DNA from: Caldisphaera lagunensis DSM 15908
GTDB taxonomy: Archaea; Thermoproteota; Thermoprotei_A; Sulfolobales; Acidilobaceae
Reading direction: 5' to 3'
DNA length: 64,000 bases
Assembly: GCF_000317795.1 (NCBI RefSeq)
Contig: NC_019791.1
Span: 930,001-994,000, forward strand
The stretch's first letter is position 1. Each line of letters begins with the position of its first letter. The position numbers were made by a program, and so were the translations under genes. Below are positions 18,550 to 28,590 of the stretch, one piece after another. The notes below the pieces were generated by a model. It was given only the letters and a program-made list of their open reading frames with translations. It was not told where the DNA came from and ran no database searches.

Positions 18550-19445
18550 TGAAATTATTAATAACAGGAATAACAAGCTTACCAGGCTATAAAACGGTCA
18601 TTGAGGGTATTGAAAAAAATCATGAAATAGTTGGGATATATCATGAAAAAATTCCTGATTTAAAAATTAAATTAATTAAAGCGGATTTAACCAATAAAAT
18701 GTTAACCCAAGATATAATAATAAAAGAAAAACCTGATGCAATTATACATATAGCAGGTATGGGAGATGTTGATAACTGTGAAGTAGAAAAAGAAAAATGT
18801 TTTAATTCTAATTATTTATCAACATTAAATATAGTGAAGGTTTCAAACGCATTCAATATACACATGATCTATTTATCAACAGACTATGTATTTGATGGTC
18901 AAAAAGGTAATTATAAAGAAAATGAAACACCAAATCCAATAAATTATTATGGATTAACAAAGTTATTAGGAGAAAGTTCGGTAAAGACTTTAACTAATTA
19001 CGCCATAGTTAGAACTAGTACTATTTATGGTATAGGTATTGGAAGATCAAATTTTGCAATGTATTTAATAAATAAATTAAAAAATGGAGAAGAGATAAAG
19101 GCTGTAGTTGATCAGTTCACATCACCGACGAATACAACTCTTTTAGCCAAAGCGTTGATAGAAATAGCAGAAAAGAGATTAATAGGGGTTTTTCATGTTG
19201 GAGGTGAAAGGTTAAGCAGATACGAATTTGCCGTAAAACTAGCAGAGAAAATGGGTTTTGATACTGATTTAATTAGAAAAACATATATAAATGAAATGAA
19301 ATGGAAAGCTAAAAGGCCTATAGATTCTTCTCTTAATTTTGATAATACAAAAAAGTTTATTGATATTAATTTTTATGAGACAGAAAATGCTTTAAATATA
19401 TTGAAAAGTGAATATTATTCTTTAAAGGTAGAAAAGGATAACTAA
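18549..19445 (+). CDS. rfbD: dTDP-4-dehydrorhamnose reductase
   Basis: RmlD reduces dTDP-4-keto-L-rhamnose to dTDP-L-rhamnose. The 298-residue protein has the N-terminal Rossmann strand LLITGITSLPG, the active-site strand STDYVFDGQKGNY, YxxxK (YYGLTK) and the RTSTIYG segment. Earlier in-frame starts at 18531 and 18543 exist, but the ATG at 18549 lies 7 nt after GGTGA and shares one base with the rfbB stop, so it is preferred. The first glycine motif is weaker than usual (GITSLPG). Last gene of the operon. Confidence 0.92.
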   Translation: MKLLITGITSLPGYKTVIEGIEKNHEIVGIYHEKIPDLKIKLIKADLTNKMLTQDIIIKEKPDAIIHIAGMGDVDNCEVEKEKCFNSNYLSTLNIVKVSNAFNIHMIYLSTDYVFDGQKGNYKENETPNPINYYGLTKLLGESSVKTLTNYAIVRTSTIYGIGIGRSNFAMYLINKLKNGEEIKAVVDQFTSPTNTTLLAKALIEIAEKRLIGVFHVGGERLSRYEFAVKLAEKMGFDTDLIRKTYINEMKWKAKRPIDSSLNFDNTKKFIDINFYETENALNILKSEYYSLKVEKDN

Positions 19446-19750
19446 ATAAAAATAATTTAGTTTTTAAGTTATAGATCATAATTCATATATAGTTTACAAA
19501 GTTTTAAAAAGATTTATTTTTGATCATTTAAATAGTATAATTATAAGGAAAAAAGGCATTTTTTTAAATTATTACATTATATACTCTTCTTTGATATATT
19601 TGGGTTTATTATTTAATAAATTTAAACAATATTAATACTGCAAAATAGTAACAACCTTAACAGAATTAATACTTATAATTTTATTCAATTTTTTAGCCAT
19701 ACTAATTATATAAATACTAGTTTTTATATTACAAAATAAGGGAACTGCTA
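19446..19750. other. AT-rich spacer
   Basis: Intergenic sequence between rfbD and the broken GT2. T-rich runs near 19555-19575 could end the rfb transcript, and TATA-like stretches (19708-19730) lie before the ATG at 19751. Nothing else is visible. Confidence 0.4.
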
Positions 19751-21041
19751 ATGAACAATCAATTCATCTCAGTCATAGTTACTGCTCATAATAGAAAGAA
19801 ATATTTACCATATGCTTTGCAAAGTTTAGAAAAACAAACCTTAGATAAGGATAAGTTTGAAGTAATTGTTGTAAAAAATTTTGAAGATCAATTATCTGAT
19901 AAAATAATAGAAAGAAATAATTGGAAAAATATAGTAACAGAAGAGAACAATACATTAGGAGAAAAACTTAGTTTAGGTATAGATGAATCTAAAGGAGATA
20001 TAATAACCTTTTTGGAAGATGATACGTATAAACCAGAAAGGCTAATGTATATATATAAAAGCTTTCAAAAAATAAAAACCTAATATATATATAAGTAATA
20101 ATTTTGATGTAATTGATGAAAATAATATAATAGATAGAAAATTATATGCCGTTAAACCTTCATTTAACATAATAATGAAAAGTGATGACCCTAGATGGGA
20201 AAAAATTATTGCAAAATATGAAATTCATTTCAATAATAGTTCCATTGCTGTAAATAGAAATATAGCTGAAAATATTAAAGGTCTAAAAGGGAATTCGTTT
20301 GATACGGTTATTATGGTAATATCATCATTTAGTGAAGGTCTTTTATTCTATACAAGTAAAAGGTTAACATATTATAGAGTACATACTAATAAAAATGTAT
20401 TAAAAAATCAAAATAGCTATGAACAATTATACAATACAAATACGTCATCTACTTTTTTAGCAAATTATCAATCTTTTCAAACAGATATTTCTTTTTTTAA
20501 AAAATTTCAAAATAATTGTGAAAAATCATCAAATGTGTTTTGCGAGAAATTAGCATTAGGTTATTTAGCCAACATATGGGCTTTAAATCTTGATAGTAAA
20601 CAACTAAAATTACCTATTTCTCAATGGAGAATATTAAAATTTGCTCTATTACGTTCAATTTTATCTGGTACTAGCCTATTTAACATATTTATAAATCTTG
20701 CAAAATCATCTTTTTTTGTATTTAATAAGAATTTACCTTCAACACTTAGTTTATTCATAAAAAATATGACAGAAAAGATTAATAAATATCTTGATGATGA
20801 AGATAAACTAATCCTATATACAATAAAAAAGAATGAAGGGATTATGGATATAAATCAAATAATGATTAAAACAAATATTTATAAAAATAAATTTAATAGA
20901 AAACTATCAAAACTTATTGATTGGGGATGTTTAGAAGAAGTTCATTTTGATAGAGTAAAAAAAAAAGAATTAAATAATAATTTGATAAAGCTTTCTAAAG
21001 AATTGCAGATATTTATTAACTTTATTTCTTTTATTTCATAG
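19751..21041 (+). pseudogene. Broken twin of the GT2 gene at 36143
   Basis: A family 2 glycosyltransferase gene nearly identical to the intact gene at 36143-37393 but no longer in one frame. The first piece (19751-20083) carries VIVTAHNRKKYLPYALQSLE and the donor-site FLEDD. Compared with the intact copy it has lost one T in the run near 20073 and gained one TA unit in the tract near 20085-20095, net +1 nt, so the rest (20175-21041) is in another frame. Two in-frame codon losses are harmless. The C-terminal 30 residues also differ from the twin. The end overlaps the convergent GT4 gene by 11 nt. Confidence 0.85.
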
Positions 21042-22368
21042 TTTCTTTAAATATCTTTGCATATTGTTTAGCGACATTATCCCATGAGCTATGAATTCTT
21101 ATAAAACTTTCAGTATTATCAAAAAGATCTCTTGTATTATCTGTTTTTGAAAGCTTAATTATTTCGTTTGCAAATGATTTAAAATCAAACTCGTTTACAA
21201 TCCTAACAGGTTTAATATTTCTATATAAATAAACCAATTCAGGAATTCCATAAGTAATAACTGGTGTTTTAACTCCTAGAGATTCAAGTATCACCAAAGA
21301 ATAGCCATCTATATGTGTTGGGTAAATAAGACCCTTTGCCTTTGAATATATTTTAAATAGTTCTTCTTTATTTTTTAAAAAACCTAAAAATTTAATTTTA
21401 GGGTATATTTTCTTCAATTTATTTATATATTTAGTTGTTTCATTAGAAGAATGACCAACAAAAACAATATAATCATCGATTTTATTTTTTAATTCTTTTA
21501 ATATATAAGGCATATCATATAAACCCTTAAAAATATCTAGATGACCTGCATAAACAAAATAATTCTCTTTATCATAGCTTTCATTTGATAAAGCTAGAGG
21601 ATCAATTGCATTAGCTGGGTAAATAAAGTAATTTTTTATGTTTTTATTTAAATTCATGGAATTTCTAAATTGAAAATATGAAGCAGGATTAATCCATATA
21701 AAATTTATAGGTAAATTTAGGCTAATTAATTTATCATAATAATATTTAATGCTAGAATAGGGAGAAAAAAGACTTAATCCAACCATATTTCTAATATTGG
21801 ATATAGAATTCGTATAAAACATAGATGCAGTTTTACGTAACGCCATATACCAGTTAAAAGGATTATGGTGAATTATATTATAAATACGTTTTTTAAAAAT
21901 CTTAGCAAAATAAATAAATTCTGATGGAACTTCAGCAACAAGATTCATTATATATTGAACATCACCTACATCACTTATAATATTTTTCATAATTTTTATT
22001 TCTTCATCTCTTAATTGAGGAAAGTTCTTATAATGAATATATTTTAATTTTTCTTTAATAAATTCTTCAGCTTTGCTAAAGGAATTAGATTCAATATTAA
22101 GCCTTTTTAATATTTTATTTTTTTCTTCCAAATAGGAAAAAACTATGCTAGGAATAATAACTTTGTTTTGTTCCATAATTCTTAATGTTTTACGTAATGA
22201 ATCAACTAAGGCTTCATCGTTTAAAGCCCAAAATAATGTAGAAGGATATGGAGAATAAATAACTCTAAAACCTAAATGTGGTAATCTAATTATTATTTCT
22301 GCATTATGAATTCCACTTCCCCCTAATTTTCCATTAATATCTGCAGGTCCTATCATGAAGATTTCCAT
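21031..22368 (-). CDS. Family 4-like glycosyltransferase
   Basis: A 445-residue GT-B glycosyltransferase. The N-terminus has the acceptor-side glycine loop (GKLGGSGIHNAEIIIRL). The C-terminal half has the donor-site pattern: YVYAGHLDIFKGLYDM, then GLIYPTHIDGYSLVILESLG with the typical E-x7-E-like acidic pair, and PVITYGIPEL. About 90 extra residues sit in the N-terminal half. It probably adds a sugar to a surface glycan. It converges on the broken GT2. A T/A-rich promoter lies just upstream (about 22395-22420). Confidence 0.8.
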   Translation of the reverse strand: MEIFMIGPADINGKLGGSGIHNAEIIIRLPHLGFRVIYSPYPSTLFWALNDEALVDSLRKTLRIMEQNKVIIPSIVFSYLEEKNKILKRLNIESNSFSKAEEFIKEKLKYIHYKNFPQLRDEEIKIMKNIISDVGDVQYIMNLVAEVPSEFIYFAKIFKKRIYNIIHHNPFNWYMALRKTASMFYTNSISNIRNMVGLSLFSPYSSIKYYYDKLISLNLPINFIWINPASYFQFRNSMNLNKNIKNYFIYPANAIDPLALSNESYDKENYFVYAGHLDIFKGLYDMPYILKELKNKIDDYIVFVGHSSNETTKYINKLKKIYPKIKFLGFLKNKEELFKIYSKAKGLIYPTHIDGYSLVILESLGVKTPVITYGIPELVYLYRNIKPVRIVNEFDFKSFANEIIKLSKTDNTRDLFDNTESFIRIHSSWDNVAKQYAKIFKETMK

Positions 22369-23026
22369 TTTTAATCCTACTATAATAACTATTATAAAAA
22401 TTTAAAAGTTTTTTATAATTTGAAATTCTATAAATCAAAAATTTTTTGATAGCATTAAAAAACTAATTATAATAAATTAATATCAAAACAATATTTCAAG
22501 GAAAAAGACGGAAATAAAGATTTGATATCAGTTCCTTAGAAGAAACATAATCCTACAAATTTATGACTTGTTATATAAATTTTTTATTGTAAATCAAGGT
22601 TGTGTCATTCATGAGACATGAATAAGAATTTTTGAAATAATAATAAATGAAATCAATACTTAATTTATTTAATAATAATGCATTATCTATAATCCTTGCT
22701 AAATTTATTAATTTATAATAATTTTATTTATATTGATTATATTAAAACATAGTAAAATCAAATAGTGTGTTCATACTTTTGTATATTTTTAGAAAGTGTA
22801 ACTCAATCCAATCGCAGAAATCGTCCATGCTTTGATATTTTACATCTAGTCACCCAGAAGAGAGGTGATTTTGGTTGACTCTATATATTAAATTCTAAGC
22901 CTAAATAATTCTGTTAAATTGATATGTTTTTACATGAACTCTTATATCATGTTAAGACTTGTTTTTGTTATTATTCTTGCAGTTCAAAGGACTTTCAATC
23001 ATAAAGTAACATCTAAGGAGAGAATA

Positions 23027-23085
23027 GAGAGGAATTAAGCCATGATTCGCATACCCAATTTACTAAGTAATTGCGCTAATGTCAT
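23027..23085 (+). repeat. Degenerate 59-bp repeat, copy A
   Basis: This segment aligns without gaps to 44121-44179 with 41 of 59 bases identical; the last 19 positions differ at only two. The mismatches are spread as in diverged coding sequence; in one frame both copies keep the pattern K/E-L-S...QFT. It may be a piece of an old mobile-element gene. Confidence 0.5.
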
Positions 23086-23340
23086 CACTATGGAATATAC
23101 CAGCACTAAAGTCAACTTTAACAGTTGTTGGTAATCAAACCTTTGTTTCTAATTTATATATAAGCCATTCTTATCAGATGTTATTATTGTTTATGGCAAC
23201 TATAAGGGCTATAGCAGTTATCTACTTTAATTATCCAGAATTTTCACAAACAATAAAGAATACCATAAATATAATTTACTATAATTTCAAAGACTGGAAT
23301 AATTGCACACATATTTATTTTATCCATATATAAATAGGCT

Positions 23341-23530
23341 TGCAAATATAAATGGGATGTTTCCGTGAAAGAAGAAGTGAATGCATCCGTGAACATAGCC
23401 GATGCCTTAATAAGAGGTATGAGTAGAAGTATGTAAGCATCCCAAGGGGAGAATAAAGGTATATCATGAAGGTACTAGAAACCCCAAAGCTCCATCTGAA
23501 TCGGTAACACAAAATCTACCTTCCTTAAAA
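23341..23530 (+). pseudogene. TnpB (IS605 OrfB) C-terminal relic
   Basis: In the frame starting at 23341 the sequence reads CKYKWDVSVKEEVNASVNIA followed by DALIRGMSRS and a stop. This is the second half of the TnpB zinc ribbon (Cys, then W, then D-x-NASxNIA) that precedes the C-terminus of archaeal OrfB/TnpB proteins. After a frameshift, EGTRNPKAPSESVT follows, as at some TnpB ends. The second cysteine of CxxC is lost and there are stops, so this is a dead fragment; the main catalytic part is not recognisable upstream. Confidence 0.6.
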
Positions 23531-24499
23531 ATAAACCTATATAGTTAATAAACTTAATTTAATCTTTAACTAAACAATATTTCATTAAATATGCTATCAA
23601 TAAATAAATGAGTAGACAAGATCTTCTCTTTGTATATGGTGAATATGAAATAGATAAGCATTACTATACAGAAATACTAGAGTTCTAAACATACTTAGTT
23701 GCTGGTAAACAAAAGAAATGACTTGATTTCATTAAGATGCCTCTATGGGATTTCTTACTTTGTTACATAGATCTTATACTTGATCCTTTGGTAAATCAGT
23801 TGTGGCCCCTGGCAAAGTACTTGTTTATATTATCTTCTCCTTTCTATAAACGATTAGTCTGAACTTCATTTGCTCCTCTTTCTAATGTCTTTTGTTATTA
23901 GTTGTACATATTCCCCATCAAATTCAATATAGATTTTTACATCGCCAATTGTACTCATACGATATAGTTGAATTGTGATATAGAGTTTATTAGTTTAGCA
24001 GAATAAAAATGGGTCAAGAGTTATCAATTTTCTTGATTCAATGCTATTATTTGTTTTACTGGTTTTTTACTATATCCTCTTCACACATTCTATTTACTTG
24101 AGGGGATAACACTAATATTAGTATCTTTTCCTTATGTTTTGTTGTATAATTCTGAAAACTTTTTTCTAAACTCTCTAATCCCTCTATTGGTTTCCATACT
24201 TTCTTAACAGTGATAAAAAACAACAAGTCTCTCTATTCATGGTGGGGTAAAGTTTTTTGACTGCCCGAATACTTTAAAATGAAAGGCAATACAGTTTTGG
24301 GGAAAATTACCCTCATGGTGAGTTCAACGCGGTTTGTTCCAGTGTCCCTATATAAAACATATCTCCCTGAGTCTCGATGAAGTGGAATTGAGGGTAACGC
24401 CCCCAAATGGATAGAAGTAATATAATGAAGATCCAACCATTATATGCTGCTAGACAAATGGAGCTGAGTGAATCCCCTCCACTAGCTATGAGATGATGA

Positions 24500-24560
24500 A
24501 GATGAAAGCTATAAACCACAAACCAATAAACCCTAAGGGAATTCCTTAGCGTGGGGAAGT
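24500..24560 (+). mobile_element. IS605-type right end / omega-RNA 3' end relic
   Basis: The stretch ending in CCTTAGCGTGGGGAAGTATG and then TCAGAA resembles the conserved 3' end of archaeal IS200/IS605 tnpB elements, where a short hairpin is followed by GGGGAGGAGGTCA. In intact elements this is both the transposon right end and the 3' end of the TnpB guide-RNA scaffold. No intact tnpB precedes it. A similar end is present at 52130-52205. Confidence 0.5.
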
Positions 24561-24689
24561 ATGTCAGAATAGTACTATATATTAGATAATCAACAAAAGC
24601 AATAATTTTTTAAAATACTCGAAATAATTTATAAAATAGCTAGGTAAAACAGTAAAAATAAAAAGAGGTAATCTAATCAATATAATTGG

Positions 24690-24765
24690 GCGGCGGTAGT
24701 CTAGCCTGGATTAGGACGCTGGCCTTCCAAGCCAGAGGTCCCGGGTTCAAATCCCGGCCGCCGCA
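24690..24765 (+). tRNA. tRNA-Gly (anticodon TCC)
   Basis: A complete cloverleaf: 7-bp acceptor (GCGGCGG with CCGCCGC), D arm with CTAGCCTGGATTAGG, anticodon stem CTGGC/GCCAG enclosing loop CTTCCAA (anticodon TCC), T arm CCGGG-TTCAAAT-CCCGG, discriminator A at 24765. No CCA is encoded and there is no intron. It decodes GGA/GGG glycine codons. Confidence 0.97.
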
Positions 24766-25513
24766 TTTTATATTATAATTAAAAATTATCTTAATGATAA
24801 CCTACAAACTAACAATAGAACTACCTTCTTCAAAGGCTTGATAAAATTTTAAACATTATTAATTAACTTATCAAGAGATTAAGCTATGCAAAGCATAGTC
24901 AATCAAAGGGAATCGTAAGTACATTAACTATGAGTTTCTCTATATTTCTTATAGAGTTAATTCTTATGTTATGCTAAAAGATTGATTTAGTGTGGTTATT
25001 TCAAAACAAAATTGCTTGTTTAGAGATATTATATCGTAGAATTTATAGAATATTAAGAGAATACTGATTATAATTAAAATTAGCATTAGATTACTATAAA
25101 GATGTCATCTATTCACAAAGGCTTGATTTAGAAATTTAAGAAAAGTAGATATCTTAAGGAGTAAAGCTATGACTAAGATTATAGCTAAATTATAAACTCA
25201 GCATTGATGAAGAGAAAGCTAGAGTTTTAGGTAAAGATGTAGAAATTATTTGTTACCAACATAATCTTGATTTTTATATTCGGAAAATTAAAGAAGCTAG
25301 GTTTGTTAATAAAGAAAAGGTTTGTTAATAAAGGTTTAAGTAGGAAAGAAAGAGAAGAGGGGAGTAAAAGTAAGAAAAGAGAAGACATTAAAATAATTTA
25401 ATAGTTGTTTATATTAATGTAAATTAACCGCGTCTTTCTTTGGATGGGGTCTCTAAGAGAAAAAGAATATTTTTACATCGTAAAAATTATCAGGAAATGA
25501 TTTTTAATTTATA
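24766..25513. other. Gene-free region with two diverged repeats
   Basis: No intact gene. Two related segments of about 60 bp occur (24829-24894 and 25115-25178). After the second, a frame reads LSIDEEKARVLGKDVEIICY on to about 45 codons, then a short direct repeat (AGGTTTGTTAATAAAG twice near 25300-25335). A perfect inverted repeat CTATGC-AAA-GCATAG lies at 24884-24898. These look like remnants of small genes; I cannot name them. Confidence 0.45.
24829..25178 (+). repeat. Pair of diverged ~60-bp repeats
   Basis: Copy 1 (24829-24894) begins TTCAAAGGCTTGAT and ends ATTAAGCTATGCAAAG; copy 2 (25115-25178) begins TTCACAAAGGCTTGAT and ends GTAAAGCTATGACTAAG. The middle parts are similar but diverged. 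Both end at an ATG, copy 2 with an AAGGAG in front, so they resemble duplicated promoter-plus-start regions of small, now broken genes. Confidence 0.4.
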
Positions 25514-26995
25514 TTATATTTTTTTAATTCTCATAGCTATATCGTAAGGAAAAGGATTACCTATGGGTTCTATAATTCCTTTACCATCTATACCTCTTGG
25601 TATTTGCAATCCTAAAGAACTCAATACTGTTGGAGAAACATCATAATTAGTTAATGGTGATGATAAATTGATTTTGCCTTTTTCTTTAATACCCCTTCCA
25701 TATGCTATAAATGTACCATATATATGATGATTTGTTCTTAAATCTAATCTAAGCCTTGATAGAGAGAATGGATATCTAGAAAAGTCAAGATATGTGTCAT
25801 TAAAAAATTTAGGAATAAATAGAGCTGATGGGAAATCAGGAAAATAAATACCATTGAACAATTCCTCACATTTTTTAATATCAACATATTTGCTCACTTC
25901 ATCATTTTTTATTATTTTTATTATTTCATCTCTAATTTCATCATTTAAAAAATAGGTAGTCCATACATCGGCTGGATCATGCATATCATGGCTAAAGCCA
26001 ATCTTTTCTATTTCGCTTTCATAACCAGTAAATGCTTCTATTTGATTTAACTTATATAATTCATTTCTGTACCTCAAAAAATTAAAATATTTTCTTATTA
26101 ATGTCTTTTTTATTATTAATCTAAAAGGAATTTTTAAATAGAGGGAAAGCTTATCAACTATTGTATATGCAATTGTAAACATGTTTTTTTCATATCCATT
26201 ACCATATAATATGGGCACAAGAGGATTTGCATATTTTCTATAAGCTGCTAAACCATGATCTGATACAATAAATATGTTATCAAAATTTAAAAAAAAGGCT
26301 AATAGAGAATCTATTTCTTCCCATATATTTCTTGACCTTTTTCTAATATTTAATACCTCATCGGGATCCTTATGAAAAGCTTGATCAGGGAAGGGTAAAA
26401 TGATTGTATATAACTCATAACTTTTCTCTTCAATAATTTTTTCAAATCCTTTTATATATGAGATTGTTTTATCATAAGGATTTAATCCAGGATCAAAATA
26501 TTTCAAAAATTTTTTCAAATCATCCCTATTGGTTTCTACTCTAGGCGAGATAAGTGTATCACTTATTATATCAGAATTTGCTGTATTCCAATTTCCTTCT
26601 ATTGGCCAAGTTAATGGATAGTTTATTACTAAAGTATTTTTTCTTTTAAATGATGAAATTTCAAAAAAACGAGGAAACCTAACATCTTTGCTTGTATAGT
26701 ATCTCCATTTAGCAGTAATTTTTTTATAACTTTTTTCATTTGCATCTTTTCTTTCATCAATGATCTTTATTAATTTAGTAAAACCCCATATCCCATGCTT
26801 AGCAGGGTTTACACCAGTTGCTATACTTGTCCATTCAATTGGTGTAACAGGTGGTATTGATAATAAGCTATGGGTTTCTCCTTTTTTAATAATTTTTTCT
26901 AGATTTGGTAAATCAACTTTTTTTAATGCATTTTTTAATATTTGAGGTGATAGCCCGTCTAAACCCAATACCAATACTTTCATTTTTTCACTCAT
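25514..26995 (-). CDS. Alkaline-phosphatase-superfamily phosphodiesterase
   Basis: A 493-residue member of the type I phosphodiesterase/nucleotide pyrophosphatase group. Visible metal and nucleophile motifs in order: VLGLDGLSPQ (first Asp), PPVTPIEWTSIATG (nucleophile Thr), PDQAFHKDPDE (Asp and His), VSDHG, and a late HHIYGTF. It should hydrolyse phosphodiester or phosphomonoester bonds; the substrate is unknown. ATG at 26995; an ATG at 26983 (MKVLVLGLDG) sits about 28 nt from a TATA-like TTTTTATAAAAT (27005-27016) and could be the leaderless start. It stands alone. Confidence 0.85.
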   Translation of the reverse strand: MSEKMKVLVLGLDGLSPQILKNALKKVDLPNLEKIIKKGETHSLLSIPPVTPIEWTSIATGVNPAKHGIWGFTKLIKIIDERKDANEKSYKKITAKWRYYTSKDVRFPRFFEISSFKRKNTLVINYPLTWPIEGNWNTANSDIISDTLISPRVETNRDDLKKFLKYFDPGLNPYDKTISYIKGFEKIIEEKSYELYTIILPFPDQAFHKDPDEVLNIRKRSRNIWEEIDSLLAFFLNFDNIFIVSDHGLAAYRKYANPLVPILYGNGYEKNMFTIAYTIVDKLSLYLKIPFRLIIKKTLIRKYFNFLRYRNELYKLNQIEAFTGYESEIEKIGFSHDMHDPADVWTTYFLNDEIRDEIIKIIKNDEVSKYVDIKKCEELFNGIYFPDFPSALFIPKFFNDTYLDFSRYPFSLSRLRLDLRTNHHIYGTFIAYGRGIKEKGKINLSSPLTNYDVSPTVLSSLGLQIPRGIDGKGIIEPIGNPFPYDIAMRIKKI

Positions 26996-27673
26996 AATAA
27001 AGTATTTTTATAAAATAATTTATGTCTTTTTATATGTGATGTTCAGGGAAAACATCGCATATCAAAATAATGCTTTCAAATTAAACTATAACTGGAATTT
27101 TTAGTTATGGTATTTTTTATCTCTACTTCTAAGGAAGTAAAAAATGATAAAAAGAGAAAAATATGTTAAAATCAAATGACCTACTTCCCTAAAAGATTAC
27201 CTTAGTGTTCATTTGTTTGTGATCTATCGCCTTTATTTTCATCACTACTAGCTATTGGGATTTGTTCACAATGATTTGTTTGTCCAGCGATAGGCCATGG
27301 GTTTTTTTATTGGAGTTAATGTTGCAACATATTTATAAAAATTCAATTCTGATTCTGATGTTATGGCATTTAACAAACAAAAACCTTGCTTGCAGAAGAA
27401 ATCGATACTACAACTAGGATGACCTAGTAATATTTTATATGACTGATTTTAACAATATTTCCTATATTATCTTCATTTATTTATCTTTCTTAACTCGAAG
27501 ACAAAAAAGGAAGAGAAATAGGGAAACAGGAAATTCGAATTATTGTTTTTGTGTAGATTGTATATGTGGTAATTAAAATAGGTTTTAAATTAAATAAATT
27601 AACAAGAAATCATTATATATTATTTATTATAATTAAAATAAAAAATTTAAATAAATTTTGTGAAATGAATAAA
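26996..27673. other. Gene-free region with a decayed minus-strand frame
   Basis: Contains the promoter of the phosphodiesterase gene near 27005. On the minus strand, about 27270-27425, an open stretch reads CSIDFFCKQGFCLLNAITSE and continues to KKPMAYRWTNKS before stops, without a start or end. I do not recognise it. The remainder is AT-rich without visible structure. Confidence 0.4.
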
Positions 27674-28585
27674 CTATATACCTTTAGCTCCTCCTCCTAA
27701 AGCTGCTAAACCTCTTATAAAATACCTACCTAATAATATAAAAATTACCAAGGGAACTATTGATCCTATGACACCTGCTGCGAAAGATCTATTATAAATT
27801 ATTGCATAACCTCCTGCATATTGCCTAACTCCAATAGATAAAAGCATCAAATTTGGATTTGAAACTAATAGAATTGGTATAAAGAAATTATTCCATATTT
27901 CTAGAAATGTGAATATGAATGTTGATAAAAATCCTGGAACTAATAACGGCATCATAACTTTCCAAAAAACTATCCAATCATTACTTCCATCAATCTTTGC
28001 TGCTTCCAATAAATACTTTGGAATTGATGGCATAAATATTGACATTAATAGAGCTGCCATTGGAGTGTAGAACATAAAATAAGCAAAGATTACTCCATAA
28101 TATGTATTATATATATGTAAGCTTGAAACTATCTGAATTAATGGAACAGTAGTTGTTTCAATTGGTAAATATGTTGCAAGAGATATAATTGCAAATCCTA
28201 TAGTACTTAAAATATAATGTCTATCCATTATTATGTAGAAGAAATATGCTCCCATAGTCCCTAATAATGTAGCAAGTGCAGCAACAGGTAAAGCAATTAA
28301 TGCTTCCCTAATTAAAGGATATTCTAATCCTATTAAACCATATATACCTCCAAAGCCATGCCACACAAAATAAAATGCTTCTCCGCTTGGTTTTGATGGT
28401 GGTAATAATGCTGGAGTAGATGCTGCAGCTATATTGGATTTTAGTCCTCCTATGAATAATGCATATAAGGGTATTAACCATAAGATTACTAATGCTGCAG
28501 CTACTAATTGTAGTATTGCATATTTAATAACTCTAAAATAGTAATTTTCACTTTTATACTTTTTATCACCAATTTCAGAACCCAT
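27674..28585 (-). CDS. Sugar ABC transporter permease, MalG-like
   Basis: A 303-residue inner permease of a carbohydrate uptake ABC system (CUT1 type), with six membrane helices and the EAA coupling loop in EAAKIDGSNDWIVFWKVMMP. An in-frame GTG lies at 28594, but the ATG at 28585, 5 nt after GGTGA, is a better start. It follows the MalF-like gene directly. With the binding protein (29534-31186) and probably the ATPase at 33980 it forms one transporter. Confidence 0.92.
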   Translation of the reverse strand: MGSEIGDKKYKSENYYFRVIKYAILQLVAAALVILWLIPLYALFIGGLKSNIAAASTPALLPPSKPSGEAFYFVWHGFGGIYGLIGLEYPLIREALIALPVAALATLLGTMGAYFFYIIMDRHYILSTIGFAIISLATYLPIETTTVPLIQIVSSLHIYNTYYGVIFAYFMFYTPMAALLMSIFMPSIPKYLLEAAKIDGSNDWIVFWKVMMPLLVPGFLSTFIFTFLEIWNNFFIPILLVSNPNLMLLSIGVRQYAGGYAIIYNRSFAAGVIGSIVPLVIFILLGRYFIRGLAALGGGAKGI

Positions 28586-28590
28586 TTCTC

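Larger units (their letters stand above)
22369..24689. other. Decayed region with transposon relics
   Basis: More than 2.3 kb with no intact gene. I see a TnpB zinc-ribbon relic (23341-23530, plus), an IS605-type right end (about 24500-24560), and a degenerate repeat shared with 44121-44179. On the minus strand around 24060-24230 an open stretch of about 55 codons (for example RDLLFFITVKKVWKPIEGLE) looks like part of a lost protein gene that I cannot name. Another minus-strand piece near 23880-23975 reads MSTIGDVKIYIEFDGEYVQL. Neither has an intact start and end. Confidence 0.55.

Noticed and set aside
23079-23333. 84-codon plus-strand frame in the decayed region
   Set aside because: No ribosome binding site, no conserved motif; it lies among transposon relics.
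24233-24519. Two overlapping minus-strand frames before tRNA-Gly
   Set aside because: They overlap each other and an IS605-type relic and resemble no protein I know.
24690-24765. tRNA-Gly as an integration site for the decayed region
   Set aside because: I found no second copy of the tRNA 3' end in the window and no integrase gene.
24884-24898. CTATGC-AAA-GCATAG as an operator
   Set aside because: A perfect inverted repeat, but not next to any intact promoter or gene, and short enough to arise by chance.
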